Source: an uncultured Pseudomonadales bacterium
GTDB lineage: Bacteria > Pseudomonadota > Gammaproteobacteria > Pseudomonadales > Azotimanducaceae
NCBI GenBank assembly: GCA_937775265.1
Contig: CALKBV010000006.1
Coordinates: 62,001 to 126,000 of the forward strand
Direction of reading: 5' to 3'
Length of the DNA stretch: 64,000 nucleotides
Shown here in pieces: positions 44,013-53,684 of this stretch (the first letter of the stretch is position 1; each line of letters begins with the position of its first letter). Below the pieces are notes generated by a model that worked only from the letters and a program-made list of their open reading frames with translations, did not search any database and had not been told where the DNA came from. Both the position numbers and the translations under genes were made by a program.

Positions 44013-45443
44013 ATGACCACGACGGCAGCCCGAACATTGACCTGGCGAGTGCGTATTATGTTCGCAGTGGGGCAAATCCCTGAAGGTGTGCAGTCAACGT
44101 CTTTCGGTATTTTCCTGCTGTTTTTCTACAATCAGGTGCTGGGTTTATCTGGATTTCTTACTAGCCTGGCGCTTATTCTCGCGCTATTGGTCGATGCGAT
44201 CAGTGACCCGGTTATTGGTTCCTGGTCCGACAGTATCCGCACTCGTTGGGGGCGTCGGCATCCGTTTATGTACGCAGCGGCGATACCTTTTGCGGTCTGT
44301 TTTTACCTATTGTTTTCACCACCGGCCGGACTTGATGAAACTGAAGTCTTTATCTGGCTAACCGTTTTCTCTGTTCTGACCCGGACGACCCAATCAGTCT
44401 ATTCGATTCCACACACGTCACTAACCGCTGAGCTTTCTACCGACTATCAAGAGCGCACACTGCTATCGTCACTTCGATCAATCCTGCAATCTGTCGGTAC
44501 AGTGATGGTGTTCCTGATCGGGTTGCAGATATTTTTCGGCGCGACGCCTGAGTACCCTAATGGGCAGTTGAACCCCGAAGCGTATCCAAGATTCGCGTTC
44601 CTGTTCTCCCTTATCATATTCCTCGGTGTTCTGACGACCGCTTATGGGACACATAGCCACATTCCGTTTTTACCTCAAGCCAGCCCGCGTGGGCAGCGTT
44701 TTAGTTTGCCTCAAGTCCTGCGTGAGGCCGGCATGGCCTTCGGATTCCGATCATTCAATTCCGTCGTTTCAACCGCGGTGCTCTTTGGTATGACCATGGG
44801 TATGGTGGCGGCTTTGTCGATTTATCTGGGAACGTTGTACTTTGAATTCAGTCTCGAGTTGATCGGGCTTAGTTTTCCAGCATCGGTCATCGGTACTTTT
44901 CTTGGTGCGGGGCTGGCAACGATGCTCGGACGTATCTTTCAGGAAAAGAAAACGTTGCTGATCGGCGGGTTGGTCTGGTTCGGTGTCTGGAACACGATGC
45001 CCATTACCCTTAGCCTGCTGGGGCTCTTTCCGAACCCAGGCGATCCGTTATTGTTTTATCTGGTGATGATCGCCAATTTAATTTGCAGCATGGGCCTTGG
45101 TGTTGTGAGTGTGATGATAGGTTCGATGATCGCTGATATTACCGACCAGCATGAGGAAAAATATGGCAGCAGAAACGAAGGCATCTATTTTGCCGCTTCA
45201 TCGTTTGCGGCCAAGGCGATTGGCGGCTTCGGCATCGTGATCTCCGGGGCGGTGGTGGATTTGGCCGGGATTCAACGCGGCGCAACGGTACAAACGATCG
45301 ATCCTGAGTCTTTGCGGGTTCTCGCTATCGCACTGGGCCCAGGTGTGATGATGATGATTGGCATCACGGCAGTGGCCGCAAGTTTCTATGATCTTTCGCG
45401 TGCAGAACATAGTCGAATTCGCATGACGATCTCGGATCGCTGA
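44013..45443 (+). CDS. MFS_2 / GPH-family symporter
   Basis: Twelve-helix inner-membrane transporter of 476 residues. Family marks: VGQIPEGVQSTSFGIFLLFF, then DAISDPVIGSWSDSIRTRWG with RRHPFMYAAAIPF, and YSIPHTSLTAELSTDYQERT. The D-x-x-x-D-P-x-x-G motif followed by R-x-GRRHP is characteristic of glycoside-pentoside-hexuronide:cation symporters. Substrate unknown; in catabolic regions similar proteins often carry steroids or lipids-like acids instead of sugars. AGGGGG precedes the ATG. Confidence 0.9.
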   Translation: MTTTAARTLTWRVRIMFAVGQIPEGVQSTSFGIFLLFFYNQVLGLSGFLTSLALILALLVDAISDPVIGSWSDSIRTRWGRRHPFMYAAAIPFAVCFYLLFSPPAGLDETEVFIWLTVFSVLTRTTQSVYSIPHTSLTAELSTDYQERTLLSSLRSILQSVGTVMVFLIGLQIFFGATPEYPNGQLNPEAYPRFAFLFSLIIFLGVLTTAYGTHSHIPFLPQASPRGQRFSLPQVLREAGMAFGFRSFNSVVSTAVLFGMTMGMVAALSIYLGTLYFEFSLELIGLSFPASVIGTFLGAGLATMLGRIFQEKKTLLIGGLVWFGVWNTMPITLSLLGLFPNPGDPLLFYLVMIANLICSMGLGVVSVMIGSMIADITDQHEEKYGSRNEGIYFAASSFAAKAIGGFGIVISGAVVDLAGIQRGATVQTIDPESLRVLAIALGPGVMMMIGITAVAASFYDLSRAEHSRIRMTISDR

Positions 45444-45654
45444 ATGAGAGGGACATCGAAGCACAGCTGATCTTCCCTTTAAGATCATTCGGGAGCAGTT
45501 CTAGTTCTGCTTCAGTCAACTGCCAGATCCCCCAACAAGGGTCATCCAATTGCCAGACTTTTTCAGCAGATTCTATATAGTCTTCAGCAAAGTGCTGCCA
45601 TGCCGCTCTACTTAGAATTTGATAAGCCTCCAAGTCTATTTCTATAGATAACAC
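45364..45654 (-). CDS. Small hypothetical protein overlapping the MFS 3' end
   Basis: 96-residue frame; the first ~65 residues (DLEAYQILSRAAWQHFAEDY, EKVWQLDDPCWGIWQLTEAE) lie outside the MFS gene and look protein-like. The last 25 residues lie antisense to the MFS end and look random. Either a real short gene with a shifted end or a truncated remnant. No family recognised. Confidence 0.3.
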   Translation of the reverse strand: MLSIEIDLEAYQILSRAAWQHFAEDYIESAEKVWQLDDPCWGIWQLTEAELELLPNDLKGKISCASMSLSFSDPRSSCEFDYVLHAKDHRNLRPLP

Positions 45655-45762
45655 CCTGGATGACTAAAAAGGCGAAGAATTGATAGACAAATTATAGCTG
45701 GCTGGAAACAATACCCCCTCGCCCAGCAGAGTGCAGGGTTGTTTTCCAAGATCACAAAAAAA

Positions 45763-48084
45763 TTAAAATCTATATCTAACCTTTACGGTGAAGTTATCTG
45801 CCTGAGGATCATTCCAAGGACGCTTGTACAACGTGCCTAAGCTGTCCTCTTCATCAAATTCAATTATCCTTCCCCCTTTAGAATAAACCAAATAGGCATA
45901 CGCTAAAGGCATAATTTCATACCGATATCTAATTTGGAAAGCTAGATCACTCAAGCTAAATGGGGGAAGCTCCATTTCAGTGGCGTTCAAAGAACCGGAT
46001 ACACCACCAAGATAGGCCCTTGGTTTCCTGGCTGTAAAAGCCACCATCTGAGCTTTGATTCTCAACTCATGTTTATCACCACCAAACCAATTCATTGACA
46101 CAACCGTCGATCTTTGGTTTTTTGTATAGATGCCCAACAAATCATCTTCAACCCAATTTAACCAATCGTCTTCTTTGCTCTGGTAGTACTCCAACGAGAA
46201 GTTGAGGTTATCTTTAGGCGAGATATTAATCATAGCCATGTAATTAGTTGCGAAACCTAATGCCGAAAATGCCCATTGGGCGCCCTTTCCTCTCTCAACC
46301 TGCAAGGCGTAATTAAAGAACTTTGTTGATGGCCCCCTGAACTGCAACATCGTTCCATAATTCTCAGGCTTATTGATATAAGGGGCCGCAGCATTACCCC
46401 TGGTTATCCAGAAATCTTTGCTGGAACTTCTATAAAAATTAGTGAACTCAACGGCAGAAGTATTTCTAAAGCTAGCCCTGTAAGTCATATAGACAGATTG
46501 ACCCGATTTATCCAGGTCGGCATTGCCTTCAATCCCAAAACCGGCTTCAATTTCACTAGAAAGAAAGATGGAGGTTTCGTCATAGTCTGTAAATTTGAAA
46601 CCATTCTGGTTACCGACGAAAAACCAATTATCCGTCATTTGATAACCCATATCCGTGATATCCACTTCGTCGTCAAAAAAGTAGACTCCCATATCATGCC
46701 AGCGTCCCTTTCTGGGAGAGGCTGTTAGCCTAAACCTAAAAGCTTCTCCTGACGTCTTGGTCCCATCCAAACCTTGGTCAACGTCTGAGGTAATCAAAAC
46801 CGTGTCTATTCGCACTTTATCAGTAGGTCGATAGGTCAAATCGACAGAATGCACTGTCGCCTGCCTATCCAGAACTGGTCTTTCGGTGTAAGTACCTAGA
46901 TAACCGACGGAATAATTGTCCGCATTCTTCCTGGTTCTAAATGCATAAAAATCTTTGCCTTGGCTGAATTTCTCGTCAGCTTCTGAAGCCCCCAGGAAAC
47001 CGAAGTCCAGGTTCTCGTTTTGCTGTGTGTATCTAATAGCATAGTCGATGTCAGTCACACCGAGTGGGTTAGACTCACAGCTGGTTTTTAAAACCCCGGT
47101 ATATTCCGCGCAATTGTAATCTGGAGCAGAACCGATTCGCCGGGTATTGATGACGTAAAAGAAGTTGTAGCCTTTAACTTCAAACAAAGAATGATTTTCT
47201 GAAAAGAAAGGTCGTTTATCTGAATAGAAGGTTTCGCTTGCCGAGAAATTAACCACCAACTCATCGCTTTCAACTTGTCCAAAATCCGGGTTTAACGCTA
47301 TGTTTAATTGTTTGCCTGAGTCAATTTTCCAAAATACTTCCATTCCTACCTTAGTCGTTACATCCTCTAAAATCCTGTCTTCCGTAACGTTTACGTAGGG
47401 GAAAAAATCCACCTTTGAAACACTGTAATTTTTAAAGTCATATTCTTCAAAAAGAGACATGAATTTCTCTTGCCTTGGATTGCCTTTTATTGAGGTATTA
47501 ACCCGCCCTTCAGCTACTACCATTCTCCAAAAAACTAATTTTACCTTTCTTACATCCCCTTCCTGCGCCTTCATTGGAGCAATACTCCAGGGAATAAACA
47601 TTTCAGCAAACCAAGCGTCTCCTTCAACATGAGTGGCCGAATCCCAATCCGCATCCCAGTCAGCGTTATACTGGTTTTCATTGATATAAATGCTGTCACC
47701 AATGGAGCCGCCAACAGAAACAGTAAACCCGTAAGCAGTAAGACCATCGCCATCAAAATCTATAACTACGCCAGCTTTATCGGCATTTGCCATTTCATTA
47801 TCTCTTTCATGCTTGTTGGCACGGATTGATTCGTTTGGCTGCTCATTGATAAAGCCGAAATACATGCCTTTCTCGTCCTGGTGAATTAAAACTTTTTGAA
47901 AATGTTTTGGCTCAGCTAAAGAAAATGGCACTGATTCATAGTACTTGGTCCACTCGCGGGCAGAGGACCAATCTGCCTCATCTAATACGCCATCAATTTT
48001 GATCTCCGCAGAACAGATTGGCATTGTAATTAAGATGCAGAATGCCAAAAAAAGAGAAGAAAAAAGACCAGGGTTCCGATGCAA
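45763..48084 (-). CDS. Outer-membrane protein, DUF5916 / CBM9-like plus beta-barrel
   Basis: 773 residues. A signal peptide (about 1-26, ending CSA) is followed by a CBM9-like sandwich: IKIDGVLDEADWSSAREWTK, KGMYFGFINEQPNESIRANK, AYGFTVSVGGSIGDSIYINE. The DUF5916 core NIALNPDFGQVESDELVVNF and SASETFYSDKRPFFSENHSL follow. The remaining ~450 residues alternate polar and aromatic residues as expected for a transmembrane beta-barrel and end in ...KVRYRF with a terminal Phe for BAM insertion. Role unknown; often linked to carbohydrate or peptide utilisation. Confidence 0.87.
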   Translation of the reverse strand: MHRNPGLFSSLFLAFCILITMPICSAEIKIDGVLDEADWSSAREWTKYYESVPFSLAEPKHFQKVLIHQDEKGMYFGFINEQPNESIRANKHERDNEMANADKAGVVIDFDGDGLTAYGFTVSVGGSIGDSIYINENQYNADWDADWDSATHVEGDAWFAEMFIPWSIAPMKAQEGDVRKVKLVFWRMVVAEGRVNTSIKGNPRQEKFMSLFEEYDFKNYSVSKVDFFPYVNVTEDRILEDVTTKVGMEVFWKIDSGKQLNIALNPDFGQVESDELVVNFSASETFYSDKRPFFSENHSLFEVKGYNFFYVINTRRIGSAPDYNCAEYTGVLKTSCESNPLGVTDIDYAIRYTQQNENLDFGFLGASEADEKFSQGKDFYAFRTRKNADNYSVGYLGTYTERPVLDRQATVHSVDLTYRPTDKVRIDTVLITSDVDQGLDGTKTSGEAFRFRLTASPRKGRWHDMGVYFFDDEVDITDMGYQMTDNWFFVGNQNGFKFTDYDETSIFLSSEIEAGFGIEGNADLDKSGQSVYMTYRASFRNTSAVEFTNFYRSSSKDFWITRGNAAAPYINKPENYGTMLQFRGPSTKFFNYALQVERGKGAQWAFSALGFATNYMAMINISPKDNLNFSLEYYQSKEDDWLNWVEDDLLGIYTKNQRSTVVSMNWFGGDKHELRIKAQMVAFTARKPRAYLGGVSGSLNATEMELPPFSLSDLAFQIRYRYEIMPLAYAYLVYSKGGRIIEFDEEDSLGTLYKRPWNDPQADNFTVKVRYRF

Positions 48085-48102
48085 AATATTTACTCCTAAA
48101 AC

Positions 48103-48123
48103 TAAAAAACCCTTGAGAAGGGT
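48103..48123 (-). terminator. Rho-independent terminator, minus strand
   Basis: On the minus strand: ACCCTT, a 3-base loop, AAGGGT, then a run of T. It suits the alkaline phosphatase gene, but transposon tail F (48142-48247) now lies between that gene's stop and this hairpin. Confidence 0.75.
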
Positions 48124-48141
48124 GATTATAAAGCACGTTTT

Positions 48142-48247
48142 CCACTACTCGTCATACGGCTACGCTCTTTCATAAAACAAGCAGGCAACCGATCTGATTC
48201 GATACTCAGACTTTCGCTCGAAAAGCCCTGTGATAATTCCTATCCTC
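48142..48247 (+). mobile_element. IS91-like right end (half tail), copy F
   Basis: Starts at CCACTACTCGTCATACGGCT and ends TTCCTATCCTC. The palindrome is altered (TTCGCTCGAA) and the -10 is mutated to TGTGATAAT. The next gene lies on the opposite strand, so there is no co-oriented gene to drive. Confidence 0.85.
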
Positions 48248-48261
48248 CTCGATACAAACAT

Positions 48262-49647
48262 CTATAACCCAAGAAACTCCCGAGTTACTTCAAAAATTTC
48301 GGGCTGAGTCATCAGTGTTTTTATCAGCGGCCGCCCTAATTCATTAGCGTGAAGAGGCACAGCAACGCCGGTATGTTCTTCAGCAAAAATACTGTTGGTA
48401 GCGTAATTAACTGCCATATCTCCGCCATCGGGCATTTTTATTCGAACCAATTGACCCGGCGTATAAACAGGAAACCCCATAAGTGAAAACAAGCTTTCAT
48501 TTGGTACTAATTGAGCTGCCTGCCCATGGTCTGCAGTCACCATTACCAGCGTCTCTGGGTGAGTTTTTGCAAATTCTAAAACTGTAGCAAGAGTTTCATC
48601 TAGTTGATCTAATTCACCAATGGAGCCGCAAGCATTCCTCACATGCGATTGTTTATCGATAGAAGCTGATTCAACCATGAGGAAAAACCCTGTTTCATTA
48701 TCATAACTTAAATGATCCAGTGCTTTGCTTGTCATAAGTTTAATTGATGGCGTTTCACCATATTCCGGGTTATCAACACATCTCATCGATGCAGGTAATT
48801 CAACATCTCCCAGACTCCAATGGACTGAATTAAGCAAACTCGGCTCCGGCTTTTCGGCAACCCGTCCAGCCTCGCCGTAGAGCTTTGTTGGCAAGTGACT
48901 GTCAGCAAACAAACCCAATAAACGTTCGGCAGCTTCTACATTGCTAAGCGCTTTTTTGCTATGCAGAACCGTAAAACCTGAAGCACTCGCCATCTCCTCA
49001 ACTGTCTCTTCACTGGCCTCTGCCTTCATATCAAAATGTTCCCGCCCTCCACCAAGCACCACATCTAGGTCAGACGCAGCAATTTGTTCGGAGATGGATC
49101 CAAGTCCGCCGTTGGCTCTTTGATCTTTCGAGCAGTCAATCAAAACGCCTCTCCTCTCAAAGTTCATAGTTTGCGGAGATTCACAGGCACGAATATTGAT
49201 GTGTGCGACAAAAGACGCCGGTGTAGCATCCGTGACACTAGAGGTGGTCACAAGACCTGTCTTAAAACCAGCATTATGAGCAAGCTCTACAATCGTCTGG
49301 AGGTCTGCGTCTGCTCGAGCGCTGGTTGCTATGCGTCCACGACTAGTGACGTAGCCAGTTGCCATCGATGTTGCACTATTCGCCGAATCAGCGACATATA
49401 CCGGCTTTGTCGGACTATTCTCATCAACGGTGAGAACCTGTACTGACGACCTCACAGACATCTCGTCCAAATTTAAGCGCCCCTGCACACCTTTCAGATA
49501 GTTTCTAGCAATGGTGATCTGATGATCGTCCATACCATCACCAATGATCAATACGACATTCTTCATGGTTTTTAGAGGTACTTCTTCTGCCTGTGCCGTC
49601 ATCATCAGGGCAAAAATACAAACGAGATAGATTAGTTTCATATGCAA
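48262..49647 (-). CDS. Alkaline phosphatase (PhoA-like)
   Basis: Periplasmic metallo-phosphomonoesterase of 461 residues with a signal peptide (MKLIYLVCIFALMMTAQAEE). KNVVLIIGDGMDDHQITIAR gives the first metal ligand (IGDGM), VADSANSATSMATG the nucleophilic Ser region, VVTDATPASFVAH-like text (SVTDATPASFVAHINIR) the next ligands, LMVESASIDKQSHVRNACGS and VMVTADHGQAAQL later ligands, and EEHTGVAVP the C-terminal His. The normal Arg of PhoA is not obvious from this reading. A second ATG two codons into the frame is equally good. It supplies phosphate from organic esters. Confidence 0.9.
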   Translation of the reverse strand: MHMKLIYLVCIFALMMTAQAEEVPLKTMKNVVLIIGDGMDDHQITIARNYLKGVQGRLNLDEMSVRSSVQVLTVDENSPTKPVYVADSANSATSMATGYVTSRGRIATSARADADLQTIVELAHNAGFKTGLVTTSSVTDATPASFVAHINIRACESPQTMNFERRGVLIDCSKDQRANGGLGSISEQIAASDLDVVLGGGREHFDMKAEASEETVEEMASASGFTVLHSKKALSNVEAAERLLGLFADSHLPTKLYGEAGRVAEKPEPSLLNSVHWSLGDVELPASMRCVDNPEYGETPSIKLMTSKALDHLSYDNETGFFLMVESASIDKQSHVRNACGSIGELDQLDETLATVLEFAKTHPETLVMVTADHGQAAQLVPNESLFSLMGFPVYTPGQLVRIKMPDGGDMAVNYATNSIFAEEHTGVAVPLHANELGRPLIKTLMTQPEIFEVTREFLGL

Positions 49648-49917
49648 AGGTTAGGTCCTATAAAGTCAGGTTTTAATGTGTACATGTAAGACACGTCCAA
49701 ATCCAATCATATTCAAAAGAGAGAGGCCCGTGTCGTCAGTCTTGATAGTTCGATTTTAATATATGGGCTTATACGCATGTAATTTACATAGGGTTTCTGG
49801 ATGGGATTTTGAGAGGTTTACGGGTGATATGGATGGTACACCCAAACCAATTGATACATGAGCAACATAGAAACCGTCGGTTTCAAGCAATGTCTAATTA
49901 GCCAATTTGTAGGGGGT

Positions 49918-50805
49918 TTATAAAGCCGGTAAATCCTTCATCGGTTTCTTGTTGCGCAGCAGGGTGATGGGGATCATGAACAAGGGCATCAGTTTGTCAT
50001 AATGCATGGGCGAGATTCGCTGGGCGAGGTCCATCAATTTTGCGTCTAATCCAATAAAGATTCTGCTGCGGCGGCGTGTGACGCCATCCAAAATCACCTG
50101 GGCTGCGCGACTCGGGTGCATGCCATTGTCGCGAAAAAGATCACTCATTTCGGTTTGACTGCCATTGAGGCCCAGCGGGCTTTTCTGCTGTTCGTCGTCA
50201 TCAGTCTCTGTAAATCGTGAGTTTTTAATAATGTTGGTGCCAATGTGTCCTGGATGCACGCAATGCACAGAAAGATTTGTGCCCTTAAATTCTCGCGCAA
50301 GACCTTCGGTGAAGCCTCGGACGGCAAATTTAGTCGTGTGATAGACCGATTGTTTGGCGACCGCAATCATGCCGAAAATAGAGGAGGTGTTGACCAGAGC
50401 CGCCTCTGGCTGTTGCTTTAGATACGGTAAAAATGCCCTGGTGGCATTCACGACGCCATTGAGATTGATGTTCATGACCCAATCCCAGTCGACTTCGGTC
50501 ATGGATTCGAAATCTGCGCCGACCGTCACCCCGGCATTGTTAAACAACAGATCAACCTTGCCATGACGGGCAATCACTTGCTCGGGTAGTGCTTCCACGG
50601 CAGCTTTGTCCGCCATGTCCAAAGGGATTGAAGACACGGCCACATTGTAACGCTGAAGGAGCTTTTCAGTCTCGGCTAAGGTCTCGGTGTTGACATCACA
50701 AATCACAACATCAGCACCGGCTCGAGCCAATAAAATGGCAAGGTATCTGCCCATGCCAGAGCCTGCGCCGGTGATCACCGCCACTTTTTGAGCAAAGCTT
50801 TTCAT
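49918..50805 (-). CDS. SDR family NAD(P)-dependent oxidoreductase
   Basis: Classical short-chain dehydrogenase of 295 residues: TGAGSGMGRYLAILLARAGA, DLLFNNAGVTVG, the Ser in NTSSIFGMIAVAKQSVYHTT with Tyr and Lys in YHTTK. The C-terminal extension (RRRSRIFIGLDAKLMDLAQR, MHYDKLMPLFM) matches SDRs frequently found with acyl-CoA and BVMO genes in steroid or terpenoid degraders. Single gene with its own region upstream. Confidence 0.9.
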   Translation of the reverse strand: MKSFAQKVAVITGAGSGMGRYLAILLARAGADVVICDVNTETLAETEKLLQRYNVAVSSIPLDMADKAAVEALPEQVIARHGKVDLLFNNAGVTVGADFESMTEVDWDWVMNINLNGVVNATRAFLPYLKQQPEAALVNTSSIFGMIAVAKQSVYHTTKFAVRGFTEGLAREFKGTNLSVHCVHPGHIGTNIIKNSRFTETDDDEQQKSPLGLNGSQTEMSDLFRDNGMHPSRAAQVILDGVTRRRSRIFIGLDAKLMDLAQRISPMHYDKLMPLFMIPITLLRNKKPMKDLPAL

Positions 50806-51064
50806 AAACGAATCCTCTAGAGATTGGAGCAGTAAAACTCATTGCGATAACCCTTTCAAGGCCTTGAGGATAGGGTCTGCTGGCGGGTGACCATCAGGCG
50901 CCAGTTACCGTCTAAACAGCAGTTCCTTTGTGCTTAAAGGGCGGCTTGCAATTGCGCTTGCCGCCTCACAGGACGACGCTTGGCGGCAGGCCGAGACAGC
51001 ACGGCGTACTTATTTCCCGCCGACCTTTGCGCAAGACCAAATGACCCACGCGGCGGCAGATATT
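50806..51064. other. Intergenic region with a possible gene fragment
   Basis: On the plus strand about 50946-51062 an open frame reads LAIALAASQDDAWRQAETAR then RTYFPPTFAQDQMTHAAADI before a stop in the transposon end. It may be the tail of a destroyed gene; I recognise no family. Confidence 0.3.
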
Positions 51065-51453
51065 GGAGAATAGGAACTATAACAGGGCACGTTGCGAGTG
51101 ATCGCAGATGTCACCGATCCGGACACGATCCAGACCATTCTGGCGCATCTCAAGCAACGCGCGACACCTGATACTGTGCGCCGGCAAAGGCCGGGGCAAG
51201 GGCCCCAAAACGATCTCTTTGCCGCTAGCTGATGGTTGAAACCACGGCAGCGCATTTCTCCCTACGCCAACAGAAAAGCACCTTGGCTAATCGCCCACCA
51301 CCAGGTCGGCCAATCACCACAAACAACAAAAACTTGGTAGCGTTTAACCACTACTCGTCATACGGCTCCAATCTTTCATAAAACAAGCAGGCAATCGAGC
51401 TGATTCTATACTCAGACTATCGCTCGAAAAGCCCTGTTATAATTCCTATCCTC
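51065..51453 (+). mobile_element. 389-bp IS91-like derivative bounded by inverted tips, copy G
   Basis: Left side: an inverted tip GAGAATAGGAACTATAACAG then GGC (51065-51087). It joins directly to transposase sequence coding for RVIADVTDPDTIQTILAHLK, then the stop and a complete tail ending CTATCCTC at 51453. The left tip has a mutated -10 (TGTTATAGT as read outward); the right tip is intact. A short internally deleted element with two outward tips. Confidence 0.87.
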
Positions 51454-51502
51454 ACCGGCCCTGGTGAGTACCTCATTGTCTTTCTCATTCAACATATTTG
51501 TC

Positions 51503-52435
51503 TCACCTGTTGTTGACCACCTCACCGCAGTGGGCTTTGACGAAGGCGACCATCTCGTTGATCGCGAGCACGGCCTCGGGGGCCTCTACACCGCCATCTT
51601 CAAAACGCACAGGCTCCTTCGGGAAGGTGTCGGGATAGTGCATGCGCCAGGGACCGTTCAAGATCCAGATGTGCTCTGCATTGTGGTATTCGGTGAACTT
51701 AACCGCCACGCCGACGGCGCGCGCGGAGGCAGCGAGGCGTGTGCTGTCGTCGTGGCAGACGTCCCGGCCCGCAGCCTGAATGAGCAGCGGCGGCAGGCCC
51801 GTTAGATCACGGTAGACTGGCGAATGGCGAGGGTCCATGGGATCGACATCTCCGCTCGACAGTAAAACTTCGCACAACCCCTCAACCACCTCGCGGCGGA
51901 TGTCGAATCCGTTTTTTATGGGGTCGTCGAGCGAAGGTGTGTTCATCGCAATGTCCGACCAGACGGAGTTCAGCATGCCGCAGCCGGGTATTGGAATACC
52001 CATGTCGCGAGCGTCCGCGCATAACGATACGGTAAGTGCTCCGCCTGCGGAGTCGCCCGCTACGGCTACGTGGTTTGACTGATATCCACCCGGACCAATG
52101 AGATGCTGATAGACCGCCAGTACGTCGTCGTGTGCTGCAGGGAACGGGAATCGTGGTGCGAGCCGATAATCTGGTGTGACGATTCGGCAGCCTAACCCCT
52201 GGGCTAACCTGGCTGTGCCACGCCGAGCCCATGCGGCTAAACCGTTGGAATAGCCTCCGCCGTGCAGGTAGAGCAGCACGAGATCGGTGGTGCTGACGCC
52301 GCCGGCGGGTTCTGTGATTTCTACAGGTACGCCGTTTAGCTCGTCGCGGGTATAGGTCGCACCGACCGGCTCAACAATCAGCTTGCCGAAGAGGGGTTCT
52401 TGCTCATCGATCTGTAGTTGTAGTTCTGGTGTCAT
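51503..52435 (-). CDS. Alpha/beta hydrolase, hormone-sensitive-lipase (HSL) family
   Basis: Esterase of 310 residues. HGGGYSNG is the HSL oxyanion-hole motif, GDSAGGALT the nucleophile elbow, and EYHNAEHIW carries the catalytic His; DVCHDDSTRLA holds the acidic residue. Family members cleave short acyl esters and lactones, so it could process BVMO products, which is inference. The gene ends near transposon tail G, which reads into it antisense. Confidence 0.9.
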   Translation of the reverse strand: MTPELQLQIDEQEPLFGKLIVEPVGATYTRDELNGVPVEITEPAGGVSTTDLVLLYLHGGGYSNGLAAWARRGTARLAQGLGCRIVTPDYRLAPRFPFPAAHDDVLAVYQHLIGPGGYQSNHVAVAGDSAGGALTVSLCADARDMGIPIPGCGMLNSVWSDIAMNTPSLDDPIKNGFDIRREVVEGLCEVLLSSGDVDPMDPRHSPVYRDLTGLPPLLIQAAGRDVCHDDSTRLAASARAVGVAVKFTEYHNAEHIWILNGPWRMHYPDTFPKEPVRFEDGGVEAPEAVLAINEMVAFVKAHCGEVVNNR

Positions 52436-52703
52436 GGCGTAGTTGCGTCCTAGTCATATGAGGCTATTGTTGTAGACCATCTCGAGGGCACTGACAAGTG
52501 AATCCGCCAGCCGTCGTTCGGCACTTGCGTCCTAAAATAGAAGCAGGTGAGTTCAAAAATGCAGATAAAACTAAAGAACTTGCTCCTCGTAATGGGATTT
52601 TGTTGGCGCCTTTCACATACGCAGCTGACTGTCAGCCGGGCCAGGACATGGCGTTCCCATAGGGTCCACAGGATGCTGAAGGCCTGGTTTTTCTGCCCGG
52701 CAC

Positions 52704-52726
52704 GCCCTGTTATAATTCCTATCCTC
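52704..52726 (+). mobile_element. IS91-like minimal tip upstream of phyH
   Basis: Only the final 23 bases are left: GCCCTGTTATAATTCCTATC plus CTC, an exact match including TGTTATAAT. All sequence upstream is unrelated. The PhyH ATG is 41 bases after the tip. Confidence 0.85.
52708..52716 (+). promoter_or_regulatory. Extended -10 promoter in the minimal tip
   Basis: TGTTATAAT. Predicted start about 52723, giving a leader of roughly 45 bases before the phyH ATG, with AGGAAAG between. This is the shortest preserved copy, and what has been kept is precisely the promoter and the tip. Confidence 0.6.
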
Positions 52727-52767
52727 AAGCAGGCATATTCTGAAAGGAAAGCTAACATCGCCGCATC

Positions 52768-53538
52768 ATGTTGACACAAGACCAACAAAATACATTCCGC
52801 AAAGAAGGGCTCGTCTGCTTGCAGGGTCTACTGCCTGTCGAGTACGTCAGCTCGAGCGCAGACCGCCTTTTCGCAATCTGTAAAAAGAGCAAGTCTTTTA
52901 ACGATGGCCGGTGGGTGTTGGACGATCTAAAAGCCGCAAGACAACTTAGAAAGCAGCTTGCCAAGTCCAAAGCATTCGGTAGCTTGATGACGCCGATTCT
53001 CGACGGGGCGATTTGCGATCTGGTCAGTGATCGACAGCTTCAGCAGAGAACTTCTCGTCCGAACCTTCTATTCACGCTCCCTCAGAATTATGGGCATGAG
53101 AACAAGCTTGATTGGCACATAGATGTTAAACGCTTGCCAGGCATGAAATTTGCTGGAGTCCAATTGTTCGCGTTCCTTGAATCCGTTAAACCAGGGGGCG
53201 GTGGTCCGGTCGTAGTAACGGGCTCTCATCGTATCGAGACAGAGGAGAACGTTCCGCGGGAGACCATTCGGAGCCAATTGCGCTGCCACTCTTTCTTTGC
53301 CGACGTTCTCAACCATGCGCCAGAAGAGCGGGCAGACCTGGTCGGGAAAAGATCAAAGCTCGATGGAGTAGAACTCGCTGTTGTCGAACTCACCGGCGAA
53401 CCAGGAGATGTTTACCTGATGGATTTGTGGGTACTACACACGCGATGGCCAAACTACAGTGATTCCTCCCGTGTGATGCTGACGCAACGCTTCCTGCTCA
53501 AGGAAGCGTATGAACGCGTGGGCCCTAGAATAGGCTAG
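52768..53538 (+). CDS. Phytanoyl-CoA dioxygenase (PhyH) family protein
   Basis: Fe(II)/2-oxoglutarate-dependent dioxygenase, 256 residues. The facial triad starts in WHIDVKRLPG (His117, Asp119) and is completed by His in DLWVLHTRWPNYS, followed by SRVMLTQRFLL with the Arg that binds 2-oxoglutarate. FLESVKPGGGGPVVVTGSHR is the usual strand-turn before the second part. Hydroxylates an unknown small molecule or acyl group. Confidence 0.87.
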   Translation: MLTQDQQNTFRKEGLVCLQGLLPVEYVSSSADRLFAICKKSKSFNDGRWVLDDLKAARQLRKQLAKSKAFGSLMTPILDGAICDLVSDRQLQQRTSRPNLLFTLPQNYGHENKLDWHIDVKRLPGMKFAGVQLFAFLESVKPGGGGPVVVTGSHRIETEENVPRETIRSQLRCHSFFADVLNHAPEERADLVGKRSKLDGVELAVVELTGEPGDVYLMDLWVLHTRWPNYSDSSRVMLTQRFLLKEAYERVGPRIG

Positions 53539-53684
53539 TCCTTAAGTGTCACTTTGGGTCGATAATCTACGCTTCTATTTTTGCACCAGTAGCCAAGTTT
53601 TTTTAAATCAGCTTCTAATGTATCTGGTTGGTAACTACTTAAACTTAGAATGCGGGTTATCGCTCCCCCGGGGTCGGGGTCGGT

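Noticed and set aside
51464-51805. 113-residue plus-strand frame antisense to the HSL esterase
   Set aside because: It is a shadow of the esterase gene, whose catalytic motifs are on the opposite strand.
28409-52788. Recurrent short open frames with an IGIITGLFDRK-like peptide on the minus strand
   Set aside because: They are translations of the transposon tip in reverse; the shared peptide reflects the DNA repeat, not a protein family.
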